NCBI GenBank assembly: GCA_964542475.1
Contig: CAZIUL010000049.1
Coordinates: 1 to 31,339 of the forward strand
DNA: 31,339 bases
From: CAZIUL01 sp964542475
GTDB taxonomy: Bacteria; Planctomycetota; B15-G4; CAYZWU01
Direction: 5' to 3'
Each line of letters begins with the position of its first letter. Within the stretch, counting starts at the first letter, position 1. A model generated the notes under the pieces. That model did not search any database, was not told the DNA's origin, and worked only from the letters and a program-made list of their open reading frames with translations. The translations under genes and the position numbers were made by a program. Positions 1 to 8,514 of this stretch are shown piece after piece.

Positions 1-40
1 TTCAATTTCGGCTTAGAAAAATACGTCACCGAATTTATGA

Positions 41-760
41 ACCAGAGCACTAAGTCGCACGGACAAGCTCTCGGAAGCTGAACCGCTTTTCAGGGAGGCG
101 CTTCGGCTTCAAACCGAAAAACTCGGCGAGGAGCACTATGACACACTTTGCACGATGCACAACCTGGCAGGCCTGCTCGTAAAAACGGACAACAAATCCG
201 AAGCGTGCGAGCTTTTCGAAAAGGTGCTCGAGCTGCGCACCAACTCCCTTGGCAGAACTCATGCTCAAACGATCTCCACCATGGATGGGCTGGCCGATCT
301 TTACATTGCTCAGCACAGCTTCGCCAAAGCCGAGCCTCTCTGCCGCGAAATGATGGATCAGGCCGTTGGGAAGGCGGGAGAAAAAAACGCGTCCACACTG
401 TATCCGATGAGCAGGTACGCTCATGTGCTAATGATGCAGAACAGGCTTCAAGAAGCGAAAATGACGCTTGAGAAGGCATCGGCGCTGGCAATAAAGATCC
501 TTCCTCTTGAAAACATGGACCGGATCATGCTGCATGCGACCTTTGGAAAGTGCCTCGTAGCACTGAAACGCTTCAAGGAGGCGGAAACCCAGCTTCTTTT
601 CTGCTACAACGGTTCGAACGAGTTGAATGGTATGAAGCACCCCATGACAACAGGTGCGTTGAGCCTGCTGACACGACTATACGAACTCTGGGATAAACCC
701 GAAAAAGCGGCCCGATACCGGGCTCTCATGCGTTCGCCGGTAAAGACACCCGCGAAATGA
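41..760 (+). CDS. TPR-repeat protein, 5' end missing or broken
   Basis: This frame encodes about five kinesin-light-chain-type tetratricopeptide repeats of roughly 42 residues (for example LSEAEPLFREAL, then EACELFEKVLEL, then FAKAEPLCREMM). The family mediates protein-protein contacts. The first in-frame ATG is at 155, but a clear TPR helix pair is already encoded from about position 50, so 155 is not the true start. Reading upstream, the frame meets TGA at 38-40 with no start codon between. The gene is therefore truncated by the window edge, frameshifted, or joined to unrelated sequence in the first 50 bases. The C-terminal motif LYELWDKPEKAARYRALM resembles, from memory, the ends of planctomycete Ser/Thr-kinase-TPR proteins, so a kinase domain may lie upstream; that is inference. 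The stop is TGA at 758-760. Confidence 0.75.
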   Translation, partial: TRALSRTDKLSEAEPLFREALRLQTEKLGEEHYDTLCTMHNLAGLLVKTDNKSEACELFEKVLELRTNSLGRTHAQTISTMDGLADLYIAQHSFAKAEPLCREMMDQAVGKAGEKNASTLYPMSRYAHVLMMQNRLQEAKMTLEKASALAIKILPLENMDRIMLHATFGKCLVALKRFKEAETQLLFCYNGSNELNGMKHPMTTGALSLLTRLYELWDKPEKAARYRALMRSPVKTPAK

Positions 761-852
761 GACGGAAGGAAGAGCCGATGAATGTCCCTTACAGCCGGGA
801 GAACACGCGCTGATAGCATAAACTTCGTTATTTTCATTAAAGGAGATGAACC

Positions 853-1224
853 ATGGGAAATCCGCTATGCCACTTCGAGATAGTTGCGAACAACAACAAC
901 AACGCCAAGGCGTTCTACGATCAGGTTTTCGACTGGGACATCATCCCGTTGGCCATACCCGGTCACATGGACATCGACACAAAAACCGGATCCGATGGCT
1001 CTTCAGGCCCCCCCGGTGTGTTGAAAGAAGGGAGCCCTGATCTCCTTGTCTTTTTTGAGGTGGAAAACATAGACACAACTCTGGTAAACGTTCAAACTGC
1101 CGGGGGTTCGGTAGCTGTCCCGAAAACGCCGTATGTAAAGGGAGGGTTCTACGCGATTTTCAAGGACCCTGACAATGTAATGGTCGGTATCTACGAAGAC
1201 AGCGTCGAGGTGGAAGGCAAATAG
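853..1224 (+). CDS. VOC family (glyoxalase/bleomycin-resistance-like) protein
   Basis: A 123-residue single-domain vicinal-oxygen-chelate protein. It opens with CHFEIVANN...AKAFYDQVFDW, the usual first beta-alpha unit of this family, and ends with FAIFKDPDN-like and GIYED motifs of the second module. VOC proteins bind a metal and act as lyases, isomerases, dioxygenases or binding proteins; the substrate cannot be read from the sequence. The start is secure: AAGGAG lies just upstream of the ATG at 853. There is a run of five Asn at residues 13-17. It stands alone between the TPR gene and a convergent minus-strand gene. Confidence 0.85.
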   Translation: MGNPLCHFEIVANNNNNAKAFYDQVFDWDIIPLAIPGHMDIDTKTGSDGSSGPPGVLKEGSPDLLVFFEVENIDTTLVNVQTAGGSVAVPKTPYVKGGFYAIFKDPDNVMVGIYEDSVEVEGK

Positions 1225-1250
1225 AGTCTTTTCCGTCGGCCTCGAACAGT

Positions 1251-1280
1251 AAAAAAGGGGGCACGGCATGGCCGTGCCCC
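1251..1280 (-). terminator. Intrinsic terminator for the secreted-protein gene
   Basis: GGGGCACGGC at 1258-1267 pairs perfectly with GCCGTGCCCC at 1271-1280 across a 3-nt loop (10 bp). On the minus strand the stem is followed directly by C and six T residues (1256-1251), the layout of a Rho-independent terminator, 19 bp past the stop of the gene ending at 1299. The plus strand has no T run after the stem. The GGGGC...GCCCC core resembles the palindromic repeats seen elsewhere in the window. Confidence 0.85.
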
Positions 1281-1298
1281 TGGGAGTCTTCTGTCCCG

Positions 1299-2756
1299 TC
1301 ACGGAGTAACAATGATCGTCACGGGATTGGATACGAAGTTAAAAGGGCCGTACTGAAGATACGCGAAGTACATCTTGACCCCCACAGCGGTGGGCGGCAA
1401 CGGCCCGAGGGTGTCCATGGTTGCCCAGGACTGACCCAAACCGTCCAGTGACCCTTGGAATTGATCAAAAGCGGGGGTGTTGGCCAACTTGAAGGTCAAA
1501 CCCGTGAAAAGGTCCCAGTTTATGGGGAGGACCAGTCCGCCGGAAAGGGGAAGACCCGGGTGAGTTCCTGTTACGCCACCCAGGAGGAAGTAGTTACGTC
1601 CGGCATTAGAAGCACCGGAATCGAGGTCAAAATCCACCGTGCCCCCGACACCGGCCGGCAGCTCAAATGACTCTATTGTCAACGACGCGGATTTGGTGGC
1701 CGCGACCATGAACACATAGTTGTTCTCATCACCACTAACGCCGACGATGCCGCCCGACTTCACGAATATCAGCTCCCCGATGAGCACGGCCTCGGTGCTG
1801 CCGGCCATGGAGTCCGGCGTTTTCCCCGTGGTCCAGGTTAACGCGTTCGGTCCGGCAAGGGGCATGACCGCGTAGTCGTCCGTGCCGTTACCCCAGCCCT
1901 CGTGGGGAGACGCGAGGCCGTCGCAGCCGCGGAAGAGCCAGATCTCGTCGTAGCCGGACTCGTTCAAAGCGTTGCCCGGTGCCACGAACTCCAGATCCTG
2001 GCCGTAGCCGCATTTCCAGGGCTTCAATGCAAGAGCTACGGGCGCGCCGGCAAGCGTGAACGTGTAGATCACATCTCCATCCGGCGTGGGGCCGTTCGGT
2101 AAGAGGTCCGCGTCCCAGTCGTTGTGTGTCAGATAATAGGTACCCGTGTTACCATCATACGCCGCCATTTCATTTCGGCTGATCCAACCCGGATCCTGAA
2201 CGCCCATGGCGCCCGTATTCTTCCAGGCGTTGTCAGCGGTCTGGGCGGTCCAGTCGAACTGCACCCAATGGCCACCCGCGTGCCAGGCCGAGTAACCAAC
2301 CCCGTCCTGGGTTGGATCCATTAACATGCCGTTTCCGCTGCTGTTGCAGTGGTTCAGGTCAACGCCTCCGTACTGCCAGACCTCCCAGGAATCTGCAGCG
2401 ATCTCGTACCGTACAGCCGTTCTGCCGCCTATACCTCCATCGGGTATCGCTGTTGTGTAAAGGTATCCATTCTGAAACGCCAACCCCTTGTACGAATCCC
2501 AGTCGGTTATTATCCGAGGGCAATCGGCCAGCTGGGTCCAGACGCCGTTGAGTCCGGACTGGGTGTCGAAATCGCTGTACTTCCACAATTGGTTTTCCTC
2601 TGTACAGATGTAAAGATCGATAGCGTCGGTGCCCATACGCGCATAGAAGTGCCCTGTCGGTCCGGAGAACTCATTCCACGCTGAGTTGAGCTGCGCTGAT
2701 GCCGTTCCTGTGCACACAAAGGCAAGAATCACAAGTGTCAATACTAGTTTTCTCAC
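1299..2756 (-). CDS. Secreted protein, propeller-like, function unknown
   Basis: A 485-residue protein with a classical Sec signal peptide (residues 1 to about 21, hydrophobic core LVLTLVILAFV, likely cleavage after TASA). The start is GTG at 2754-2756, preceded by AAAGGAGG at ideal spacing. Residues about 25-330 contain repeated Trp/Tyr/Gly-rich strands (NQLWKYSDFD, GYLYTTAIPDGG, SWEVWQYGG) that suggest a Kelch-like beta-propeller, but no family can be named. The last 110 residues (NYFLLGGVTGTHPGLPL ... SNPVTIIV) resemble, from memory, a C-terminal module recurring in secreted planctomycete proteins. It has its own promoter (2850-2878) and terminator, so it is probably monocistronic. No LPXTG or PEP-type anchor is visible. 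Confidence 0.8.
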   Translation of the reverse strand: MRKLVLTLVILAFVCTGTASAQLNSAWNEFSGPTGHFYARMGTDAIDLYICTEENQLWKYSDFDTQSGLNGVWTQLADCPRIITDWDSYKGLAFQNGYLYTTAIPDGGIGGRTAVRYEIAADSWEVWQYGGVDLNHCNSSGNGMLMDPTQDGVGYSAWHAGGHWVQFDWTAQTADNAWKNTGAMGVQDPGWISRNEMAAYDGNTGTYYLTHNDWDADLLPNGPTPDGDVIYTFTLAGAPVALALKPWKCGYGQDLEFVAPGNALNESGYDEIWLFRGCDGLASPHEGWGNGTDDYAVMPLAGPNALTWTTGKTPDSMAGSTEAVLIGELIFVKSGGIVGVSGDENNYVFMVAATKSASLTIESFELPAGVGGTVDFDLDSGASNAGRNYFLLGGVTGTHPGLPLSGGLVLPINWDLFTGLTFKLANTPAFDQFQGSLDGLGQSWATMDTLGPLPPTAVGVKMYFAYLQYGPFNFVSNPVTIIVTP

Positions 2757-2849
2757 TGTAACCTCCTTTTGTACCGTGCGTTGAAATTGACGGCCTGCCT
2801 CACCGGCAAAACTCCTTATTTGGCAATTCAGATCATCCTCTGTTATTAG

Positions 2850-2878
2850 ATGATACCCATATCCGGGAGCGGAATCAA
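2850..2878 (-). promoter_or_regulatory. Sigma70-type promoter for the secreted-protein gene
   Basis: On the minus strand TTGATT (2878-2873) is separated by exactly 17 nt from TATCAT (2855-2850). Both hexamers are close to consensus. Transcription would begin near 2843, giving an 85-90 nt leader before the GTG at 2756. Confidence 0.55.
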
Positions 2879-2965
2879 GCCTAGAAGCAACGGCTTCGAG
2901 ATCTTATGCGACAGCCGGGACGGAAAGATCCGCGGGAAGGTCGCCCCCATGTTCCCCCTGGCCGA

Positions 2966-4324
2966 TCATTCAAGATCGCTCATAAAGTGTGCAACCGTGA
3001 TTATCCCCTTGTGAAAAGTGTCGAGCGAAAACTTTTCATTGGGCGAATGCGCGTTGTCATCCGGTCCGGCAAACCCAAGAAGCAGAGTGTCGAGACCGAG
3101 CTCTTCCTTGAAAACGTTGACAATGGGGATGGACCCTCCTTCGCGGATGAAGACCGGCTCCTTTCCGAACCCTTTTTTCAGGGCATCCGCCCCGCCTTTG
3201 ACCAGAAAATTCTCCCTGGAGACGATGGCCGGTTTCGCGCCTCCCTGCCTTGTGATCTCCACCTTGACGCCTTCGGATGCGTTCTCTTTTACGTGGCGCT
3301 CGAACTTATCAAGCGTGTCATCAGGATCCTGGTCCGGCACCAGGCGCATAGTCACCTTGCACCCGGCCCACGATGGGATGATGGTCTTGGGGCCATCTCC
3401 TGCGTAGCCGCCGTAAATTCCGTTCACATCGCAGGTAGGCCTGCCCCATTTCCGTTCCAGCGAGGTGTAGCCGCGCTCTCCTGCAGTGGCAGGCGAACCT
3501 GTCGATTCCAGATAAGCTCCCTCGTCGAACGGAAGCTCGGCGAACATCCGGCGCTCCCAGTCATCGAGATCCGTGACCTTGTCATAGAAACCCAGGATCC
3601 GGATCCGCATGTCATCATCGTGTAAAGACGAGACAACCCTTGCGAGCTCGTTGGCCGGGTTTGCAACCGATCCTCCGAAACTCCCGGAATGAAGGTCTTT
3701 CGAAGGGCCGCTGACCTTGATCTCGGCTGCCGCTATCCCGCGAAGGCCGTAGGTGATCGCTGGAATCCCCTTCCCGTACATGCCGGTGTCGCTAACAAGC
3801 ACACCGTCGGCTTTCAGCTTGTCCCTGTTCGCCTTCACGAAAAGCTCCAGGTTGTCCGAGGTGGCCTCTTCCTCCCCCTCAATCAGGAACTTGCAGTTCA
3901 CAGGAAGATCCCCCGATGTTTTAAGGAACGCCTCGGCAGCGAAAAGGTGGGTGAGAAACTGGCCCTTGTCGTCGCACGCGCCGCGCGCGTAAATGTTTTC
4001 GCCCTCGATGTGCGGCTCGAACGGAGGATGATCCCAGAGCTCCAGCGGAACAGCGGGCTGCACGTCGTAGTGCCCGTAACAGAGCAGCGTATGCTTGTTG
4101 CCCGGCTTCATGTACTCGCCGTATACGATAGGATGACCCTCGGTTGGAAAAATCTCCGTTTTAATGCCCATTGACTCCATCATCTTTCTTACATGCTCCG
4201 CGCACCTGGAGACATCTTCCTTGTAAGCGGGATCAGCGGAAACCGACGGAAACCTCAGCAGCTCCTTCAGGCGTTCGACGAACGCTTGCCTGTTCTTTTC
4301 GATGTATGCTACAGCCTCGTTCAT
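2966..4324 (-). CDS. M20 family metallopeptidase (dipeptidase-like)
   Basis: A 452-residue zinc-dependent M20/M25/M40 hydrolase, likely a cytoplasmic dipeptidase. The metal and catalytic signatures are in order: GHYDVQPA (H85, D87), GACDDKG (D118), IEGEEEATS (E151-E153), VSDTGM (D179) and the late DDNAHSPNE (H426). HSGSFGGSVANPANEL begins the dimerisation (lid) domain. The reading frame stays open to 4420, but ATG 4324 is preferred: it has GGAG nine bases upstream and gives the family's usual N-terminus (AVAYIEKNRQAFVERLKELL). ATG 4339 is the alternative. It lies 31 bp after the cyclase-like gene on the same strand, so the two are probably cotranscribed. Amide-bond hydrolysis is secure; the substrate is not known. 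Confidence 0.93.
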   Translation of the reverse strand: MNEAVAYIEKNRQAFVERLKELLRFPSVSADPAYKEDVSRCAEHVRKMMESMGIKTEIFPTEGHPIVYGEYMKPGNKHTLLCYGHYDVQPAVPLELWDHPPFEPHIEGENIYARGACDDKGQFLTHLFAAEAFLKTSGDLPVNCKFLIEGEEEATSDNLELFVKANRDKLKADGVLVSDTGMYGKGIPAITYGLRGIAAAEIKVSGPSKDLHSGSFGGSVANPANELARVVSSLHDDDMRIRILGFYDKVTDLDDWERRMFAELPFDEGAYLESTGSPATAGERGYTSLERKWGRPTCDVNGIYGGYAGDGPKTIIPSWAGCKVTMRLVPDQDPDDTLDKFERHVKENASEGVKVEITRQGGAKPAIVSRENFLVKGGADALKKGFGKEPVFIREGGSIPIVNVFKEELGLDTLLLGFAGPDDNAHSPNEKFSLDTFHKGIITVAHFMSDLE

Positions 4325-4355
4325 TCTTACTTTCTCCATTTTAAAACGCTCGTTT

Positions 4356-6257
4356 CTACCGTTTGTAAAAAAGCTCGATCTCCGAAAACCCTGCTGCCGC
4401 GTGCTCTTTCCCCTCCACACGGTCGATCATCTCGATGCGTATCTCCCTTATGCGCATCGCCTTGAACGGGATGGAGTACCTGACCTTCTCTTCCACGCCC
4501 AGATCTGCTGTCACCTTCTGCGCACCCCGGTTCAATGTAACGAGAAGCTTTGTGGAGCGGCCGTACCGGTCAGGCTTGAACGGATCCGTTCCAGCATGCG
4601 CCACCTTGATCATGTTCGCCCGCACCGCCTTGTCCGGGGTCACCTCGATCCAAGGCGCGCTGTCCTGATCCGCTTTCTTTGACAGCCATGCGGATCCGTG
4701 CAGACCGTCGACCGCGCAGCCGGCGCTCCACGAACCGCTCCAGGAGCTGGAGGCCTCCGCGCCCGGCCTGCCAATGCTCATGAGGTTGTCCGCAACGCAG
4801 TCCATCTCTTCGAGATGAGAGTCCATGAACACGTTGTGCACAAAGAGCGGTAAGGCATTGCTTTCGAACACCTCCTTGATCGTGCCGTGCGTGGACAAGC
4901 AGGTGACCTTTGCGCTGAGCTTGTAATCCCCGTTCTCGTCAAACTCGTATTCGAATGGAAAAAGCGTCACTCTTTTGCCGGAGGGATCCGTGTCCATGCA
5001 CACGAGAAGCTCATCCCCGGCATAATACTCCACCTTTTCCACACGGATGACCCGGTCGCCTCCGTCCACGCCGAACTTGTCGGCAACCTTTTTCGACCAC
5101 GATCCGATCCAGACATGGCCGGGATTTGTCCGGTCGCATTCGATTTCAATGTCAGCTTCGCCCTTGTTCTGCTTCCCCTTCGTCACCACGCGGCTCAGCT
5201 CACCGCTTCGCGTGACGCTCCCGGAAGCCGCGGTTGCCCGGCTGAGAAACAGCAGTGCGAACGCCGTGTTCATGTCGCTCTCACCATAGGCGCTCGACCA
5301 GTTTCCGTCCTTGCCCTGCTTCTTGATCAGCCATTCCGATCCGGCATCGTACCAGTTTGAGCGGCCGAACTCCACGCGCCTCGACAGGATTCCGATACGC
5401 TCCACGCCGTAAAGGTAGTAGTAGGTCCACCGATAGTTCTTGGGGTCGGAATACGGCTTGGGATTCACGTCGCACCTGAAGTTCAGGTCCATCCAGTCGA
5501 GCCCTCTTGCCAGCGACCTATCGATTCTGGATATGCTCTTCTTTCCGAAGCCTTCCTTTTCGAATATTTCCTTGCAAACCAGAAGGCAGGTGAGCCCGGC
5601 GCAGGTCATGGCGCCTGTGGGCTTGGAATTGACCCGGTACCCCCACCCGCCGTCATCGTACTGGCAATCGACCACTTTATCAGCCAGGTCTGTCCAAACC
5701 TCGCGTCCGGTCTTCACGCCGCGGGCCGCGGCGGATCGCAGCCCCATGACCGCGTACTGGGTGTTGGACATGTCCACCGCCCCTTGCGGGTAGGACCAGA
5801 GACTTCCCTTCTGCGTCTGCAGAAGCATCTCCGCGTAGTCGCGCACAAGATCCTCGTGCTCCGGGCTGTAAGCCGCATCGAGGAGCATGAGAAAGGCGGA
5901 CACGTCATAGGTTCGGACAGGCGGATTAACATGCAGGAAGTTGACGGCTTTCCGTATGGAGGGGTGCTCTTTTTCCAGGCCGGCCTTTGCAAGCGCCAGC
6001 GCGCTCAGCGCGGTCTGGCCGATGTTGTTGCTCGAGGAGTAGTTGTCCCACGAGCCGTCTATATTCTGCGTGCGGATCAGGAACTCCATGCCCCTGCGTA
6101 TGGACTCGTCCACCTTGTCGAGAACCGAATCATCCCCGGGAGCAGCAGCGGCCGGAATGACCAGAACCACCAATGCAAGGCTCAAGACACGGCACACTCG
6201 TGTAAACCCGGCATCACCTTTTCGGAAGCTGTTTGTACACGATGCAGATCGATTCAT
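4356..6257 (-). CDS. Exported prenyltransferase/squalene-oxidase-repeat protein with discoidin-like C-terminus
   Basis: A 633-residue protein. A signal peptide (about 1-38, core VLSLALVVLVIPAAAA) is followed by an alpha/alpha-barrel domain with QW-like repeats: DGSWDNYSSSNNIGQTALSA, DDGGWGYRVNSKPTGAM and DGNWSSAYGESDMNTAFALL. This is the terpenoid-cyclase/prenyltransferase fold, which in many secreted bacterial proteins is non-enzymatic; I see no DxDD or other cyclase acid motif. Residues about 500-633 resemble an F5/8 type C (discoidin) jelly roll (GCAVDGLHGSAWLS, WIEV, IREIRIEMID), suggesting carbohydrate or surface binding. ATG 6257 is chosen because it places the signal peptide correctly; the frame is open to 6341, which would add 28 unlikely residues. 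It is upstream of, and probably cotranscribed with, the M20 peptidase. Confidence 0.82.
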   Translation of the reverse strand: MNRSASCTNSFRKGDAGFTRVCRVLSLALVVLVIPAAAAPGDDSVLDKVDESIRRGMEFLIRTQNIDGSWDNYSSSNNIGQTALSALALAKAGLEKEHPSIRKAVNFLHVNPPVRTYDVSAFLMLLDAAYSPEHEDLVRDYAEMLLQTQKGSLWSYPQGAVDMSNTQYAVMGLRSAAARGVKTGREVWTDLADKVVDCQYDDGGWGYRVNSKPTGAMTCAGLTCLLVCKEIFEKEGFGKKSISRIDRSLARGLDWMDLNFRCDVNPKPYSDPKNYRWTYYYLYGVERIGILSRRVEFGRSNWYDAGSEWLIKKQGKDGNWSSAYGESDMNTAFALLFLSRATAASGSVTRSGELSRVVTKGKQNKGEADIEIECDRTNPGHVWIGSWSKKVADKFGVDGGDRVIRVEKVEYYAGDELLVCMDTDPSGKRVTLFPFEYEFDENGDYKLSAKVTCLSTHGTIKEVFESNALPLFVHNVFMDSHLEEMDCVADNLMSIGRPGAEASSSWSGSWSAGCAVDGLHGSAWLSKKADQDSAPWIEVTPDKAVRANMIKVAHAGTDPFKPDRYGRSTKLLVTLNRGAQKVTADLGVEEKVRYSIPFKAMRIREIRIEMIDRVEGKEHAAAGFSEIELFYKR

Positions 6258-6407
6258 ATTCCTTGTTCCACCATCATAGCTGTTGCGGGCCGTCATCCAC
6301 CAATTGCATCGGTAAAGACCGCCCGCAAATCCGGAATCCATTCAGATCCTTTCATAGTTTCTCAGATGTCACGGCTTTTGCAACATGATAGAGATAAAAA
6401 CGGACCT

Positions 6408-6435
6408 GCCCGGCAACAGGGGACCGTTGCCGGGC
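6408..6435 (-). other. 10-bp perfect hairpin, possible leader attenuator
   Basis: GCCCGGCAAC (6408-6417) pairs with GTTGCCGGGC (6426-6435) across an 8-nt loop. On the minus strand a T5 run follows seven bases after the stem (6400-6396). The element would therefore sit in the leader of the cyclase-like gene if transcription starts upstream of it. It has no U run on the plus strand. Confidence 0.5.
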
Positions 6436-6480
6436 GCGCATGTCGCGACCTTCCAAAATCTTCTTGGCCCGACACGGCTC

Positions 6481-6509
6481 TTGAGTTAGTTTTTCGAGTT
6501 CATTATAAA
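6481..6509 (+). promoter_or_regulatory. Sigma70-type promoter for the GT39/purine operon
   Basis: TTGAGT (6481-6486) and TATAAA (6504-6509) are separated by exactly 17 nt. Transcription would start near 6516, about 40 nt before the ATG at 6557. This is the best promoter match on the plus strand upstream of the operon. Confidence 0.6.
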
Positions 6510-6556
6510 CGTCTGTTTTCAGCCGCGTCCATCCGCACCCCAGACAGGGCTCTTGT

Positions 6557-8500
6557 ATGTCAAACAAAACAGAAACCGGCAATAACAACAATAAGGCCGT
6601 GAAAACCGCTGAACCACCCCCCCCCGCGCGCATAGCATTCATTTGCCTGACAGCCGCCCTGCTTATCCTTTTTTCTATGCTCACCTGCATCACATGGCTT
6701 AAATGGGGTGATCCGGTCATAGACACCGGCAGAGAGATCGAAACCGCGTGGAAGGTGTCCTTGGGCAGCGTTCTCTACCGAGATATAGCGTACAACTACG
6801 GCCCGCTCTCCCCGTACCTGAACGCCGCGCTGCTGGATCTGTTCGGCGCGAGCCTCCGTGTTCTTGTGCTTTGCGGAGTTGTCGCGGCAGCAGCCGGCAT
6901 GTGGCTGGTCTACCTGTCCTGCCGAATCTTTCTAGGGCGACCTGCTTCCTCCTGTATCGCAGCGGTCTTCCTTTTCGAGTGCGCATTCCAGCACTACTAC
7001 ACGAACGGCAACTTCAACTTTGTTCTGCCTTACAGCTTCCCGGCTGTTCACGGCACACTCGCGGCGCTGGCCTCGTTTGTTTTTCTGGCACGCAACCTCG
7101 ACACCGGAAAACGCGTGTTCCTCGTTGCTGCCGGATCCCTGGCCGGGCTGTCGTTTCTGTGCAAGATAGAGATCGCATCGGCTATCCTTGTGCCGCTTGC
7201 CGCAGCGCCACTTTTTCTCAGGCTCGGATTGGGCCGGGGTATCAAGCCGGCCGTGCTCGATGCTGTTGCGTGGGCTGCGCCTTTCCTTGCTCTGACCGCG
7301 GCCGGGTTTACGCCCTTTGTGGCCGCGGCATCGTTCGAGACCGTGGTGTGGCGTAACGTGCTGCGGCCTCAGCTAATGGACTTCACATCGAACCTGTTTT
7401 TCATGGAGCACCTCGGGCTTTCCGCATTGAAATCCAACCTTTTCAAGATCTTCATCTCTATCCTGATCTGGGCGGCTGTTGCGGCGGGGATCTTTTTCGG
7501 GGTCTCCCGGATCGCTGGAAACGCCTTGTCCAAAGCCAAGGGCCAAAAAAACAACGCGCTCTTGTACGCCGAGGCCTGCCTGCTTTGCGGTGCAGCGGCT
7601 GCCCTTGCATGGTTTGCGCTGCCGCCTGACATCGAGTTTCGATGCCTGCCGATCGTCTGCAGCGCCGCTGTAATCGTCTCCGCCTTCATCCTGCTCAAAA
7701 AGGGACGGAAACACTCCCAGAAACAAGGCGAGGCCAAGCTGTTTGCGCTCTCGCTCTTCGCTATGCTGGCTCTTGTCAGAATCTTCATGACGGCAGGCCC
7801 GATGCACTACGGGTTCTGCCTTGCGCTTCCAGGCATCATCCTGTTCGCTGTCACACTTCACCACGTGCCTCTGGTGCTTTTCAAGGCCCGCAATCACGGA
7901 GCGCGTACGTACGGCATTGCTGTAATCTGCCTTCTGCTTGTGCTTTCATGCAGAAACTTCTTCTTCCACACCTGGGAGCTGGTGCCAGATAAAGACGGGT
8001 TCACGACCGTATCAACCCCGTCCCCCTGGAGCATTTACAGGAAGAAAGAAATTGAGCTGAGCGGGCCGGGTGGAACGATGATGATCCATCCGCTGCCCCG
8101 GGGATACGCTTTGAAGAAAACGCTCGACCATCTCCTGGATAACGGGTCCGAAGACCAAACCCTGCTCGTTCTCCCGGAAGGCGCCCTGTTCAACTTTTTG
8201 ACCGGTCAGGTTAACCCGACACCGTACAACATCTTCATTCCGCCGGAACTCAACGCGCCCGGTATCGAAGAAAAACTCATCCACAGCTTGAAAAAACATG
8301 CCGTGGACAGGATCCTTCTGATTGACCGGAAAGTTTGGGAGTACGGTTTCATGGGCCTGGGCATCGACTACGGGCTCGCACTGATGGACCATGTGAAATG
8401 TAACTACAAGGTGGAGGCATCGTTCGGCCGCACACCCTACAGCGAGCGCGCTCCCTGCGGGTGCGTTGTCTACCGTATCAAGGGAAAGAAACAGGAATAG
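6557..8500 (+). CDS. GT39-like polytopic membrane glycosyltransferase candidate
   Basis: A 647-residue inner-membrane protein. A short Asn/Pro-rich cytoplasmic N-terminus is followed by TM1 (about 26-48), an extracytoplasmic loop with DPVIDTGRE (D52, D56, R59, E60) and LYRDIAYNYGPLSPYLNAAL, then roughly ten further hydrophobic segments up to about residue 470 and a soluble C-terminal domain of about 170 residues (LLVLPEGALFNFLTGQ). The acidic first loop and the layout match the PMT/ArnT/RgtA-D superfamily (GT39, GT83), which transfers sugars from polyprenyl carriers at the periplasmic face. Donor and acceptor are unknown. The ribosome site is weak. The phosphoribosyltransferase begins 14 bp after its stop, so it appears to lead the purine operon although no functional link is obvious. 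Confidence 0.75.
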   Translation: MSNKTETGNNNNKAVKTAEPPPPARIAFICLTAALLILFSMLTCITWLKWGDPVIDTGREIETAWKVSLGSVLYRDIAYNYGPLSPYLNAALLDLFGASLRVLVLCGVVAAAAGMWLVYLSCRIFLGRPASSCIAAVFLFECAFQHYYTNGNFNFVLPYSFPAVHGTLAALASFVFLARNLDTGKRVFLVAAGSLAGLSFLCKIEIASAILVPLAAAPLFLRLGLGRGIKPAVLDAVAWAAPFLALTAAGFTPFVAAASFETVVWRNVLRPQLMDFTSNLFFMEHLGLSALKSNLFKIFISILIWAAVAAGIFFGVSRIAGNALSKAKGQKNNALLYAEACLLCGAAAALAWFALPPDIEFRCLPIVCSAAVIVSAFILLKKGRKHSQKQGEAKLFALSLFAMLALVRIFMTAGPMHYGFCLALPGIILFAVTLHHVPLVLFKARNHGARTYGIAVICLLLVLSCRNFFFHTWELVPDKDGFTTVSTPSPWSIYRKKEIELSGPGGTMMIHPLPRGYALKKTLDHLLDNGSEDQTLLVLPEGALFNFLTGQVNPTPYNIFIPPELNAPGIEEKLIHSLKKHAVDRILLIDRKVWEYGFMGLGIDYGLALMDHVKCNYKVEASFGRTPYSERAPCGCVVYRIKGKKQE

Positions 8501-8514
8501 AGAAAGGCCAAACA

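Larger units (their letters stand above)
6258..6556. other. Divergent intergenic region
   Basis: These 299 bp separate the leftward cyclase-like gene from the rightward GT39/purine operon. They hold a strong hairpin (6408-6435) and a good plus-strand promoter (6481-6509). I find no convincing minus-strand promoter. Open frames crossing the region in both directions have no recognisable protein content and are read as chance. Confidence 0.6.

Noticed and set aside
2906..3625. 239-residue plus-strand open frame
   Set aside because: It lies antisense to the M20 peptidase, whose catalytic motifs are complete; no protein family is recognisable.
5784..6602. 272-residue plus-strand open frame
   Set aside because: It is antisense to the cyclase-like gene and crosses the promoter region; no domain or ribosome site.
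6352..6726. 124-residue minus-strand open frame
   Set aside because: It overlaps the start of the GT39-like gene and the promoter on the other strand; no recognisable content.
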